From Hippopus hippopus (taxonomy: Eukaryota; Mollusca; Bivalvia; Cardiida; Cardiidae): a stretch of DNA of 64,000 nt. The translations under genes were made by a program, and so were the position numbers. Under the pieces are notes generated by a model. The model did not search any database. It was given only the letters and a program-made list of their open reading frames with translations, and had not been told where the DNA came from. Below are positions 38,071 to 48,393 of this stretch, piece by piece; within the stretch, counting starts at the first letter, position 1, and the number at the start of each line of letters is the position of its first letter. The stretch lies in NCBI GenBank assembly GCA_946811185.2, contig OX328109.1:1302001-1366000 (forward strand), read 5' to 3'.

Positions 38071-38290
38071 AGACTATGAACCCATGCTGCAAAGATCCTT
38101 GTTTCTTGAGGCTGAAAAGACCAATGCACTAACCACTGAGCTAAAGAGAATTCTCTTTGGCTCAGTGGTTAGGTCATTGGTCTTTTGAATTTCATCAATA
38201 AGGATCTTTGCTGCACAGGTTCGAATCCCAGCTGGGATGGTTTGTATTTCAGCTATGTATTTGTTGTGAACTTTCATGTTTGCAAGAACA
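38071..38290. mobile_element. Head-to-head pair of S3 SINEs
   Basis: A minus copy (GCAAAGATCCTTGTTTCTTG ... CACTAACCACTGAGCTAAAG) meets a plus copy (TTTGGCTCAGTGGTTAGGTC ... AGGTTCGAATCCCAGC ... GAACTTTCATGTTTGCAAG). The junction AGAGAATTCTCT makes the two A-box regions an inverted repeat. Confidence 0.7.
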
Positions 38291-38303
38291 TTGTCTTGAT
38301 GGG

Positions 38304-38611
38304 GTCGAGCCCTAGTAGTGCGGTCAGTAGCAAACAGGACTTGAGAACAGGGGGTCACTGGCTCAAATCCCCAGCTTGGCTAATTTCTTCCTGAGGATTG
38401 ATGATAGTGATTGTGACAAGATACATTATTCTTTCACTGCTGATCAATTAGTTCAATGATGGTTATGTGGGAAAGCAGCCAGTGGCTTGGATAGAATATC
38501 GTGCAGAGTACTGGTAAAAGAAACTCCAGGAAAGCATGGATAGGTGCTCTGGCCACCACAGTATAAATGAAATAATGTTGAAAATGGCATTAAACACCAT
38601 ACAATCAATCA
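38304..38611 (+). mobile_element. S1 SINE, full length
   Basis: Head GAGCCCTAGTAGTGCGGTCA, B box CTGGCTCAAATCCCC, body CCAGTGGCTTGGATAGAATA, tail AATGTTGAAAATGGC, CAATCAATCAAT. Confidence 0.88.
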
Positions 38612-38807
38612 ATCTGATATTCTGTCTAGATTTGCTATAATGTTTTCACCATTCTGCAAGATAAGTGCTGTCTTATTGCTGATGAAAACAATACATTGAA
38701 GTAGATCTATCGGACTTTGCTATTACTTCACACTGTCTTGATGAGATTTATTTTATTTGCCAAAGTAATAACTGCCTGAAACAGTTCCAAGCAGACACCT
38801 TTTAATC

Positions 38808-39043
38808 CATAACCCCTTGCCACACAATGCCAAGTTGTAATGACTCTGAAAGAGAAGCCTTCTGAAAACTTTGCGGGAAAAGTAGAAAATGCTGGTCCCC
38901 AGCATTTTCTCCTTTTTCCACAAAGTTTTCTACTCGATTAAAGATGGAAATCATCATTATAGCTTAATTTACATTTCATTTGTTGTCTGCAAATGCTTTC
39001 AATTTGGTTAAGTCCAAAAGTTTGTTGTTTGGTAAAGAGTTAA
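38808..39043 (-). mobile_element. T1 MITE
   Basis: CCCCTTGCCACACAATGCCA start, apex AAAATGCTGGTCCCCAGCAT, end GTTTGGTAAAGAGTTAA. Confidence 0.82.
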
Positions 39044-39051
39044 ATGCATTG

Positions 39052-39182
39052 GGCATTTTCCCACAATGTTTTCAGTTCCTTCAAAGATGAGCCCCAGTAT
39101 TAGTGTCACATTTACATGTATGTTGGTATCTCCAAATACTTTCAATATGGACAGAACCAGAACTCAGTCACCGGATAAAGCG
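39052..39182 (-). mobile_element. T1 half element
   Basis: CATTTTCCCACAATGTTTTC then a diverged L arm (TCCAAATACTTTCAATATG) and end CCGGATAAAGCG. Confidence 0.6.
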
Positions 39183-39724
39183 TACAAGAATTTGCATCTC
39201 CAAGAAATTCCTGTATTGACTTTTTTTGGAGCAAATATTCTGTTTTTATGAAATACTTATTAAACACTAGGGAAACATTTATCCCCACGTAAAAATCTCC
39301 GAAATGAGTTTTTTTTCCCCGTCAGTCTTTCTTGGTAATAAATGCATTTTGGCTGTAAATGAGTTTTAGAACTATCTGTTATGTAACTGATAAATTTGCA
39401 CAAGAGCTGAGTAAACATTTGAGGGCCTTATTTGGTTTAATTGTTTTCTTCATCAGCATCGTTTTTTTTTTTCAAAAACTGAAATAGGAATCATTTGTTG
39501 AGTCTGTTTTGGAACAAACGATATAATTATATACATTTTATTGGCAGCTGCATGAAGTCTTTCCAAAAGTTTTTTAATATAAACTGTCCAACCATTTTCA
39601 TTTGTTATGCTTCTCAAAAAAGTTAAGGGGGGGAGCATATTTGCACAGCATTAATTTTTCCTTCAATCTATCTGACCATCATTGCATCAGCAATTTCAAT
39701 TCTGTGCAATTTCTCAGCATCTCA
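39183..39724. other. Unique AT-rich sequence
   Basis: About 540 bp with no recognised repeat or gene. Confidence 0.4.
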
Positions 39725-39944
39725 GTATTGACTCATGTCAGGTTGTGTAATCTACACAGGCTGACCTGGGTTGAAACCTTATTATTATGTATATTTTCTG
39801 CATGTCCAAGGACCATTCTGCCACATGATTCATCCATTTGTCAGACAAAACAGATTTTATGGATCCATAAATATGTGATGACTTCCTTGGTGTAATGCAT
39901 CACAGAAATTCATCAAATCCTCTTTGCCAGAGCACCACTCAGTT
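39725..39944 (-). mobile_element. T3 element, minus strand
   Basis: ACTCATGTCAGGTTGTGTAA, GGCTGACCTGGGTTGAAACC, ATGTGATGACTTCCTTGGTG and end CTTTGCCAGAGCACCACTCA; the left terminus is incomplete. Confidence 0.75.
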
Positions 39945-39962
39945 GAAGTTGCAGTACTAGGG

Positions 39963-40172
39963 TTCGATACCCAGTTGCGGCAAACTTTCTTTTCCGACGA
40001 TTTTTCGCCTCTCACCTCTGATGCATATGAGAAAAGTAGTCAGTGGCTTTGGAAAGAAAGTTATGTCAGTACTGGTGTGAGAAAGCCAGGAAACACATGG
40101 GTGCATCACTGACCGCCATGATATGACCTAAGCTGTTAAAATGGCGTTAAACTCCAATACAAACAAACAAAA
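39963..40172 (+). mobile_element. S2 SINE, 5' truncated, with target duplication
   Basis: It starts inside the B box (TTCGATACCCAGTTGCGGC) and ends CCAATACAAACAAACAAAA. A 12 bp duplication GCAGTACTAGGG stands at 39951 and 40173. Confidence 0.92.
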
Positions 40173-40344
40173 GCAGTACTAGGGGTCCTGTACAATTGGC
40201 AGTCTCTTGCAATGGTTTTTTTTTTTTCATTTTTCCTGTCTACAAAATCAATATTGATTTTATGATTTATTGACGGGATTAGGTTTATCCATCATTCTAA
40301 TGACTTTATGAATGAACATGGTTACTAGCCATATTTCCAATAGG

Positions 40345-40612
40345 TGAGCCATGCTCTGGCAAAAGGGGGCTTGATGCATCTCCATGATGCATCATAATAA
40401 GCAAGTCATCACAGTATTATAGATCTATAATAGCAATTTTATTTTTTTCAAACAACCAACTTAATCATAAGGTAGACTTGTCCTTGGACATACAGAAAAT
40501 TGACCAATAGCGAAAAAGTTTCGGCCCAGGTCAGCCTGCACAGTTTGTGCAGGCTGACCTGGGTCGATACTTTTTGCAGATGCATTAAGACCCCTTTTTA
40601 CAGAGTATGGCT
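40345..40612 (+). mobile_element. T3 element, full length
   Basis: TGAGCCATGCTCTGGCAAAA start, hairpin CCCAGGTCAGCCTGCACAG / GTGCAGGCTGACCTGGG, end CCCCTTTTTACAGAGTATGG. Confidence 0.88.
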
Positions 40613-40695
40613 TGTATATAATTTCACAGATATGTGATTTTATTTTCTGGTTCCCTGATTCCATAATTATCATGGGAGCAGGTAATCGGAGCAGA

Positions 40696-40907
40696 TTAAC
40701 TCTTTCACTTCTGAATAAATAAGTTGCATTTTCTCAATGGCTACTAATACAGTTCCGCTACAAGATCAAGAGACAGTTGATTCATAATCTAGAATAAAGC
40801 AGTGGACAGTGTAGATTGGAGATCAGACTGCACAGAAAGTGCAGTCTGATCTTGATATACACTGTCCACAAAAGATTCGGTTTTGTCTATGGTATGGAAA
40901 GAGTTAA
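40696..40907 (+). mobile_element. T2 element, CTTTC-ended subtype
   Basis: TTAACTCTTTCACTTCTGAA start and GGTATGGAAAGAGTTAA end, hairpin GATCAGACTGCACAG / GTGCAGTCTGATC. It is the cleanest copy of this subtype in the window. Confidence 0.9.
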
Positions 40908-41514
40908 GACTGGTTCATTTAATCATAATGGAAAATACTGTTGATTTGTTGAATCTAAGGATAAAAGAATTACATAATGAACCAGTCTGGCAATTTAATT
41001 AACTCTTGATTCACTGTGTTTGTCCTACTGGTCAAATAACTGTGAAGTAGTAAGCTGTTAGACGTTCCAGCAAATTGTGGTTCAGATCCCCACAGCTAGC
41101 CAACTGAAATTACTAATAGAGCGAGACTGGATAATTCCGAACAGTTACACAATAATAATTTATTGTTCGGTAATACCCACAGACAGACATATCTTTGACA
41201 CGTCATCTTATACATTGAAATGTGCTTTTTCTTTTATGACTATTAACCATATATAAACTGCACTGATTAGCTAGTAACAATGTCTTGAAGTTTCTTAGAA
41301 AGAATCAGACCATTACAGAACATGTTGGCACTTTCGAACACACGCATCAGGGCCTGGTTTCTTGAAAAAAATTAAGTTTCTTATTTTACTTAAATCCATT
41401 TTCCGAGACAATTATGTGGTAGAGGATTAATATGTTAGGTTCTTTGAGGCACAGTGTTTTGTATGTACATGTATTTGATTTGTATTCCTGAAATCTGCTT
41501 TTGGTCACTGATGA
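40908..41514. other. Mostly unique sequence
   Basis: No gene found. GTGGTTCAGATCCCCACAGC at about 41083 resembles a lone tRNA B-box region of an old SINE. Confidence 0.35.
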
Positions 41515-41565
41515 TGGCATTGTGTGTCCTTGGGCAAGACAACATCAGAGCCCCAGGCTTTTTAC
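41515..41565 (+). mobile_element. S5 SINE fragment
   Basis: GTGTGTCCTTGGGCAAGACA and TCAGAGCCCCAGGCTTT match the middle of the S5 copy at 44398. Confidence 0.45.
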
Positions 41566-41569
41566 TTGT

Positions 41570-41790
41570 TACATCCGAGCTCATTTGGTAGCATAGAGTA
41601 CTTCAGAACAGGGGGTCGCTGCTGATCATAGTTTCGAGGATGGTTATGTGAAAAGCAGCCAGTGGCTTGGAAAGAATATTGTGCTGGGTAAAAGGAACTC
41701 CAGGAGAGCATGGAAAAGTGCACTAGCTGGCCTCTGCGATATAACCAAAATAATGTTGAAAACGGCATTAAACACCAAACAATCAATCAG
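41570..41790 (+). mobile_element. S1 SINE with internal deletion
   Basis: Head GAGCTCATTTGGTAGCATAG, then CAGGGGGTCGCTGCTGATCA, where about 70 bp including the B box are missing; tail AATGTTGAAAACGGC, CAATCAATCAG. Confidence 0.8.
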
Positions 41791-42000
41791 TTTACTGGTT
41801 ATACTCAAGAAACACATGAATAAGCAATTATTTGCTGTGATACGGCTTATGAATTTTGGAAAGCGGGCCTACATGTCATTCAAACAAGGAAAATAAGATT
41901 ACATCACTGCATTATTGTTGGATGATCAATAAAAGCAATTATGTCAGGAAATGATCAGTTTCACATTTGGAATGAAAATATTGCTCTTTATTTATTGGTA

Positions 42001-42463
42001 TAGGGTGTCTCAGAAGTCGCACACCATCCTGGTTACCATAAAAAGCCACTTTCTGTTTAAAAAATACCTTTATTAATCATAACCCTAATGAAAACCCAAT
42101 TACATGTATGTCTTTCATGTTGTTAGTTTATTAGCCCTATTTAAATCTGAAAGAGAAAAAAAAATTAAATTCAGTTTAAACCCTTTACCACACAATTCCG
42201 GACCCTGAGGAAGAAGGCTTCTTAAAAAAAAAAAACATTGTGGAAAAAGAAAATGCTGGTAACCAGTATTTTCATCCTTTTCCCACAATGTTTTCTACTA
42301 TTCGAAAGAAAGAAATCATTTTTTGAGCTTTAATGAATTTGTCATCTACAAATGCTTTGGATTTGGAAAAGTCTAAATTTTGCTATGTGGTAAAGAGTTA
42401 AATGTGAAACATAGAAACAAAAAATGAAAATCAGGATGGTGCACAACTTGTTGGATACCCTGT
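42001..42463. mobile_element. Mariner-like MITE split by T1
   Basis: Left end TAGGGTGTCTCAGAAGTCGC ACACCATCCTG and right end CAGGATGGTGCACAACTTG TTGGATACCCTGTA are inverted repeats of about 35 bp. TA flanks both sides. With the T1 insert removed it is about 240 bp, non-coding. The GGGTGTC-type ends and TA target fit Tc1/mariner relatives. Confidence 0.75.
42177..42401 (-). mobile_element. T1 MITE nested in the mariner-like MITE
   Basis: TTAAACCCTTTACCACACAA start, A run at 42229-42235, apex AAAATGCTGGTAACCAGTAT, end TGTGGTAAAGAGTTAA. Confidence 0.85.
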
Positions 42464-44248
42464 ACTATGGGATGTTTCATACTTTTAGCTAAGTGCAGAC
42501 AGGCCCCCCCCCCCCCCCTTTTTGAGGCCTCTTCCACACAGAGGTTTTGAAATCATTGTGAGAAATGGTGATGAAGGTCAACTTTCCATCCATTGTACAG
42601 GCTACAGTATTTTGAATTTTTTCTATCAACTGATATTAATCCATTTTGTTTATTTCATGCTGTTAGGGTCAAGATATGACCAAACAGGAAGGAGGCTAGG
42701 GAGTGAGTGATCAAAGTGACAGTTTGTGGGAAACTGTCAATCATCACAGGAGCACCTGTCAATTGCTAATTGACATCTCCCATTGATTTTGTTGACAGGT
42801 GACCAAAATGTGTATTGTATGACTGTCTGCAGCTTATTATACCAATGTGACTAAATTTGAATTGTTGCATATAAATAGAAAATGATTCACCTTAAGCAGA
42901 ACTGGCCTGCTGACCATCAGTTTCATATATTATGCACTGAACTTGGAACACAAGAGTTTTGTTTCTTGGAATCTTGTTTCAGAAAGTGTTAAGTTTCAGG
43001 AGAATCTAGTACATAATTGAGAGTTTGTATTTTAAACATATTTATTTTACTTCAATTAAGAAACTAGTTCTTATAACCTATTTTAATCTCTCTCGATTTT
43101 GCTTGCTGGGAACTATACCAGTACTTGGGCAGAACATGTTGGCCAATCATCAGTCCCTAAGTTGACACTCTCACCCAGGCATCATACTCGGAACCTTATG
43201 GTTACAAGCCTGATAATCTTCCTCACAACCATGGACACCACACAGAAATTGAGAGCATGTAATACAAGGGCATGCAAATTTGAACCCTGTATCTCCATTT
43301 GATTTTTGGGATGGGTTTTCCGAGCTTTATTTTTCACGAATCTGCGTTTCCTTGCAAGTATCATTCAATATGATAAAATGTGATAGATTCTGGCAAAATT
43401 ACGCAAAGGCACAATATGCAGTTCTCTGTTGAAACGAGAATAGGTCAAAGATGCCCTTTCGTTGCTCAGAAGTATATGAAATTTTTATACATGTGTATTG
43501 GTCAGATTCCACTGAATAAACATGTGCATATTTTTTACCAGTCACAAATTACCATCTCTTCATTCTTTATCAGTACATGTACCAAGAAGTAAGTCAAAAG
43601 CCAGCACATTCAGCTACGCTGAAAAAATTAGAGCAAAAAAAAGGGTAGAAGCCATTCAGTCTTATTTAATCATACCCTAGTACTGTTGTAGTTAAAGATT
43701 ATTTGTTGTACAAAAACAAATTTTTATTTTCAAATACAGTATCTAAAATTCTATGCATATATAGCATGGGTATGTGAAATTTCTCATATCTTTTAGCTCT
43801 GTTCTATATTTGGCTGGTTGATCACTCAGTTGCTATGAGCAACAGAAATACAGAAACCATATTTTTTGCTTAGACATTAAAGGGATCCTTACGTAACAAA
43901 CCCGCAGGTTTCAAATATGATGTAAGAGGCAGGTTTCAAAGACACAGGTTTCAAAATTGGTTTAAGACGTTACAATGAGTAAATTTATTGATCGAAAAGC
44001 GGGAGCTAAACTTGGACTTTCCGTGGGGATTAATCAATTGTAAACGTCTGTGTTTGTTTAATGGGGGTATAAAGAACAATTATTGAGAAACTGTTTACAT
44101 TATTATGATGTCAGGCTTTTAGATCAAATTATTGATCCCCTGATCAAAACTTTTCCTTGTTAGGTTTAGTAGTGGCATAGTGCCGATAGCACACAATGTA
44201 CAAGTCCGAAATGTAGAAAAAGGGGAACATGAGGCGTTTTGTCATTGT
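42464..44248. other. Longest low-repeat stretch, no gene found
   Basis: About 1.8 kb. It contains a poly-C run (42503-42518), a small hairpin GACAGTTTGTGGGAAACTGTC-like sequence near 42719, and scattered short frames (62-70 codons) with no family signature. I see no convincing splice-site pairs. Confidence 0.45.
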
Positions 44249-44396
44249 TGCTCTTTACCACACGACAAATGTTTACACTTGTCCAAATTCAAAGCATTTG
44301 CAGACAACAAAATAGATGCTAATAACATGATGATATTTTCTTCCGAAAACCAAGAAAACATTGTGGAAAAAGAAGAAAATGCTGGTTACCAGCTTT
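44249..44396 (+). mobile_element. T1 L-arm half
   Basis: CTCTTTACCACACGACAAAT to AAAATGCTGGTTACCAGCTT; the R arm is replaced by an S5 SINE. Confidence 0.75.
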
Positions 44397-44397
44397 T

Positions 44398-44590
44398 GAT
44401 AGAGGCCCTGGGATCGAGCCTTACTGGATCCTCTGGGTTTTTCATGGGAGTGTCCTTAGGCAAGGCACCTCAGAGCCCTAGCTTAGTACTAGTGAAACTC
44501 AGAAAATACATGAATATGTGAGTTGTCGCCATGATATGACTGAAATATTGTTTAAAGCAGCGTAAAACACCATTCAATTAATCCAATCCA
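44398..44590 (+). mobile_element. S5 SINE, V/Meta-type tail
   Basis: GGCCCTGGGATCGAGCC resembles a B-box region, then GTGTCCTTAGGCAAGGCACC. The tail GCCATGATATGACTGAAATA with TTGTTTAAAGCAGCG is the classic mollusc V/Meta SINE 3' domain. Confidence 0.75.
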
Positions 44591-44597
44591 ATTGATA

Positions 44598-44827
44598 ATT
44601 CAATATAACCAACAATTTCGTTTTTTAATGACCTTGGGCAAGAGGACCTTTGAAAACACAGGTTGAAAAGGAGAAAATACTGGTATCCTTTTAAATTTCT
44701 CCCTGTCCCACAGTTTTTTCTACCATTTCAAAGAAACATGTCGTCATGTGCACCACACTGAATTTGCTGTCTGCAATTTCTTTCAATTTGGACAAGTCTA
44801 GAAATATGTTGTTTGGTAAAGGGTTAA
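44598..44827 (-). mobile_element. T1 MITE
   Basis: A decayed R arm (CAATTTCGTTTTTTAATGAC), broken hairpin GAAAATACTGGTATCC, good L end TTTGGTAAAGGGTTAA (TTAA 44824, shared). Confidence 0.75.
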
Positions 44828-45037
44828 CCATTAGGCTGCTAAGCATGACTCACTGACCTTTTGCGGACAGTGTAGATCAAAGATCAGACTGCACATTCTG
44901 TGCAGTCTGATCTTGATCTACACTGTCCCCAAAAGGAGATACTATTCCACAAAAACATAACTTTGAAATAGCACTATTTGGGTTTTTACTTTCGAGTTGA
45001 AAATTTAATTTTAGTTATTTAGCGGGATAAGGGTTAA
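44824..45037 (+). mobile_element. T2 element, complete
   Basis: TTAACCATTAGGCTGCTAAG start, hairpin GATCAGACTGCACATTCTGTGC, end TTTAGCGGGATAAGGGTTAA. It sits between two T1 copies, sharing a TTAA with each. Confidence 0.92.
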
Positions 45038-45550
45038 TAGAAATAGGACCTCTGAAAACACTTTTGGAAAAGGAGAAAAGCCGAGCCCCGGTAGCTCAGT
45101 CGGTAGCGTACAGGACTTGAGAACAGGGGGTCGTGGGTTCGATTCCTGGCTCGGCCAATTTCTTTCCGAGGATTGATGATTGTCACTGCGACAGGATTCA
45201 TTCCTCTCTCACCGCTGACCATTGTTTCGATGATGATTATGTGGGAAAGCAGCCAGTGGCTTGGAAAGAATATTGTGTGGAGTACTGGTAAAAGAGACTC
45301 CAGGAAAGCATGGATAGGTGCGCTGGCTGCCGCGATGTAACTGAAATAATGTTGAAAACGGCGTTAAACACCATACAATCAATCAATCAAAAAGGAGAAA
45401 ATGCTGGCATCCTTCTAAATTTCCCACAAAGTTTTCTACAGTTTCAAAGTAAAGTGTCATCTACATGCCTCATTAAATTTGTTATCTGGAAATGCTTTCA
45501 AGTTGGACAAGTATAAAATTTTGCTCTTTGGTTGTTTGGTAAAATTTTAA
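45034..45550 (-). mobile_element. T1 MITE interrupted by an S1 SINE
   Basis: The left part is TTAATAGAAATAGGACCTCT to AAAAGGAGAAAA. It resumes after the SINE with ATGCTGGCATCCTTCTAAAT and an L arm ending TGGTAAAATTTTAA. Confidence 0.85.
45080..45389 (+). mobile_element. S1 SINE, best full-length copy
   Basis: Head GAGCCCCGGTAGCTCAGTCG, B box GTGGGTTCGATTCCTGG, body GACAGGATTCATTCCTCTC and CCAGTGGCTTGGAAAGAATA, tail GCCGCGATGTAACTGAAATA, GGCGTTAAACACC, CAATCAATCAATCA. The duplicated target AAAAGGAGAAAA (45068 and 45390) lies in the hairpin stem of the T1 host. Confidence 0.95.
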
Positions 45551-45741
45551 CAGAAAAAAAAACTGTTAATAGAAAGCATTGGTGAGTGCTATCAATGAGT
45601 ACCTTAGTTGTCGGACAGAAGGTTGTGGGGAATCAATGAAAAGTTTCAATTGACTGGTTACTGGCCAACCAGACAAATATTTCTATAGGGGTTGTGCTCA
45701 TGGAATATGAAACTTGTAGCTATGTCAGTCATTTTCTTTTT

Positions 45742-46146
45742 GATTGATTGATTGGTTGGTTGGTTGGTTGGTTTGTTGATTGATTGATTTGATGATTTAT
45801 TGATTTATTTGTTGATTATTAATTGATTGGTTGTTTGATTGGTTGGTTTATTGATTGTTGATTGATTGGTTGACTGACCAACCAATGGTGGCCAGTGCAC
45901 CTTTCTATGCTTTGCTTTACCTTTCTATGCTTTACCTTCTGTTACCTGAGTACTTAGGACAGTATTCTTCCCAAGCCACTGGCTGCTTTCTTACATGACC
46001 ATTGTTGAAAGAACAAACAGTGGTGAGAGAGGAATGAATCCTGTTCCATCGACTGTCATCAGTCCTCAGAAAGAAATTGGCCTAGCTGGGTATTAGAACC
46101 AGCAATCCTTTGTCCAGTGTGCTACTGACTGAGCTACCAGGGCTCA
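45742..46146 (-). mobile_element. S1 SINE with expanded tail, minus strand
   Basis: A 145 bp GATT/GGTT-rich tract (45742-45886) is the expanded tail. The body has a duplicated CTTTCTATGCTTT, and the head ends GCTACTGACTGAGCTACCAG (reversed A box) with reversed B box GGGTATTAGAACCAG. Confidence 0.85.
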
Positions 46147-46623
46147 GCTCTTTGTGGGTTGTTATTATAGCATAACTTATTATCTCAAAAAGGACTGTAT
46201 GCCAGGGCTTTTGTTTGCAAGCATAACTCACAAAATCTCAGAGGGTGTGAACAGAAGATCAGTCAGTAACTTCTGTGAAGTCTAATCTTTAAAAGCAATA
46301 CTGTGCACTCATAGAAGGATTAGGAATGAGTGTTCCTACTTGGAATTTGTACATATTTTGCTATCATCACAGATTGATTCAATAGATACAGGGATGTTCA
46401 AATACTTTGATGCACAAAACCGTCAGTGTAAAGTGAAGTATTTTTGCTAAAACAAATCTAATATGGCAGATATAATAAACCATAATTATATACTCGACTA
46501 TAAGAAACATTTTTTCCCTAGAATTTTAAGCTTGAAGTAGGGGAAGCGTCTTACACTGGCGCATCATCAAAGGACTTTGATACTATGGTACAGATATCTT
46601 CAATTTTGTTTCCCTTAAAATTT
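46147..46623. other. Unique sequence
   Basis: Nothing recognised in about 480 bp. Confidence 0.4.
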
Positions 46624-46843
46624 TAACTTGATCTGCACCATATGACAAAATTTTTAGATAGGTGCAAGTTGCAGATGACAAATTAAATGTCGCAGAAATG
46701 GTGGAATTTGTTTTTGAAAGGGTAGAAAACATTGTGAGAAAAGAAGAAAATGCAGGTTACTAGCATTTTCTCCTTTACCCACAATGTTTTCCAAAGTCCT
46801 TTTCCTTTGGGTCATTATACCTCAGGACTGTGTGGTTAAGTGG
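46624..46843 (+). mobile_element. T1 MITE
   Basis: L arm with a deletion after TTTTAGATAGGTGCAAG, apex AAAATGCAGGTTACTAGCAT, end GTGTGGTTAAGTGG. Confidence 0.78.
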
Positions 46844-46935
46844 AGGTTATCAAGGGTTGCAGGGTGTAAATTGGAGCTACTTAAAAGAGTATCAAATAAA
46901 GATTTAACCTTTTGAGAGTCAACTGAATGAAATTA

Positions 46936-47168
46936 AACTATAACTCTTAACCACACAATCCCGAGTTCTAACGACCCTGAAAGAGAAGGCTTTTGAAAAC
47001 ATTGTGGGAAAAGGAGAAAATGCTGGTAACCAGCATTTTCTCCTTTATCCACAATGTTTTCTACCCTATCAAAGACAGAGATCATCATTTTAGTAACATT
47101 TAATTTTTCGTCTGTAAATGCTTTCAATTTGGTTAAGTCCAAAATTTTGTCGTTTGGTAAAGAGTTAA
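46936..47168 (-). mobile_element. T1 MITE
   Basis: CTCTTAACCACACAATCCCG start, apex AAAATGCTGGTAACCAGCAT, end GTTTGGTAAAGAGTTAA. Confidence 0.85.
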
Positions 47169-47201
47169 AGTGTTTGAAAAAAAATCAGTAGAGCATTTTT
47201 T

Positions 47202-47330
47202 TAAGCTCTTTCAGCTAAGGAATGCTGGTTACAACAGTTTATCTTTTTCCCACAATGTTTCTTCAATCTTTCAATGTCAATGCTTGTGACATGGGCAGGT
47301 TTTACTTTTTGTCATCTTGTTAAGTGTTAA
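47202..47330 (-). mobile_element. T1 half element
   Basis: AATGCTGGTTACAACAGTTT then a poor L arm, ending TTGTTAAGTGTTAA (shared TTAA). Confidence 0.6.
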
Positions 47331-47570
47331 CTCTTTACCAATAAAAAAACTTTTAGATGGGTCAAAACTGAAAGCCTTTGCTGATGACAAATGACAAACT
47401 TTTTTTATATACAAAGGTTTTTTTTTTTTTCTTTGGAAATGTAGACAACATTGTGGGAAAAGGAGAAAATGCCAGCATTTTCTCCTTTTCCCACAATGTT
47501 TTCAAAAGCTTGCTGTCTTATGGTCGTTGAAAAAATTGGATTGTTTGGTAAAGGGTCAAATGTCAGGATG
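47327..47570 (+). mobile_element. T1 MITE with shortened apex
   Basis: TTAACTCTTTACCAATAAAA start, a T-run expansion near 47420, then GGAGAAAATGCCAGCATTTTCTCC-type fold with the GGTTACC loop deleted. It ends TTTGGTAAAGGGTCAA. Confidence 0.82.
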
Positions 47571-47976
47571 GTCTATTTGAAGGGTTGCTGTTTGGTTGCA
47601 TTGAAATACCTTCAATGGTAATTGACGGGTTACCAGTCTACTTTCTCTCTCAATTTCTGAATCACATTTCTGAATCCCATTTCAGAGAACGATGTTGACT
47701 GTGTGACTGTGAAAATTGTTATGTTTTTACTGGATCTTTGTGGTGAATGGGAATTTTTTAGTATTCGCTCTGAATGTGTTGGCTTTTTCCCTACTTTTTG
47801 GTACTGATAACAAATGAATATATAGAAATTTGTGATTGGTAAAAAATGTAGACATACTTATTCTAAGAGCCACAGCCTATTTGCTGGCAAATTTAATATA
47901 CCATCTGTCTTTTTTGAAGATATTTCTTGTTTAAGTTTTTACTGGATTTTTGATAAATACAGTGGAGTTTTTGCAG
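47571..47976. other. Unique sequence plus the second 120 bp dispersed repeat
   Basis: The segment 47760-47870 matches 28500-28620. No gene seen; the 74-codon frame at 47832 has no family signature. Confidence 0.4.
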
Positions 47977-48320
47977 GTAAATCTTTACCAAGCAACAAAA
48001 CTTTAGACTCGTCCAAATTGAGAGCATTTGCAGACGACAAATTAAATGTTGCTTAACTCTTTATCAAACAAAAAAATTTTGTGCCAGTCAAAATCCAAAG
48101 CATTTGCAGACAACAAAATAAACGTAACTCAAAACTTTAAATTCATTTTGGGAAGAGTAAAAAACATTGTGGGAAAAGGAGAAAATGCTGGTTACCAGCA
48201 TTTTCTCCTTTTCCCATAATGTTTTAAAAAGCTTTCTTTCTCAGGGTCATTACACGTCGGTAGAGGACTACAAGATGGAATTTGCCTCTGAACAAGTAGA
48301 AAATATTGTGGGAAAAGGCA
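47977..48320 (+). mobile_element. T1 MITE interrupted by another T1
   Basis: Outer L arm AAATCTTTACCAAGCAACAA ... ATTAAATGTTGC, then the insert, then AGGACTACAAGATGGAATTT and GTAGAAAATATTGTGGGAAAAG, where it is truncated. Confidence 0.75.
48053..48262 (+). mobile_element. T1 MITE nested in T1
   Basis: TTAACTCTTTATCAAACAAA start, apex AAAATGCTGGTTACCAGCAT, right tip missing after GGTCATTACACGTCG. It entered at the same ATGTTGC|TTAA position as the nested copy at 10382. Confidence 0.8.
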
Positions 48321-48393
48321 CAGGCACAGACCCAGATCAGAGAGATAGAACACCTTGGATACGAAAACAATTACTCGTGAATTAGATATGTAA

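Noticed and set aside
45083..45155. Functional tRNA gene
   Set aside because: A and B boxes are clear, but the sequence continues into a SINE body and tail with a target duplication, and the acceptor stem does not close.
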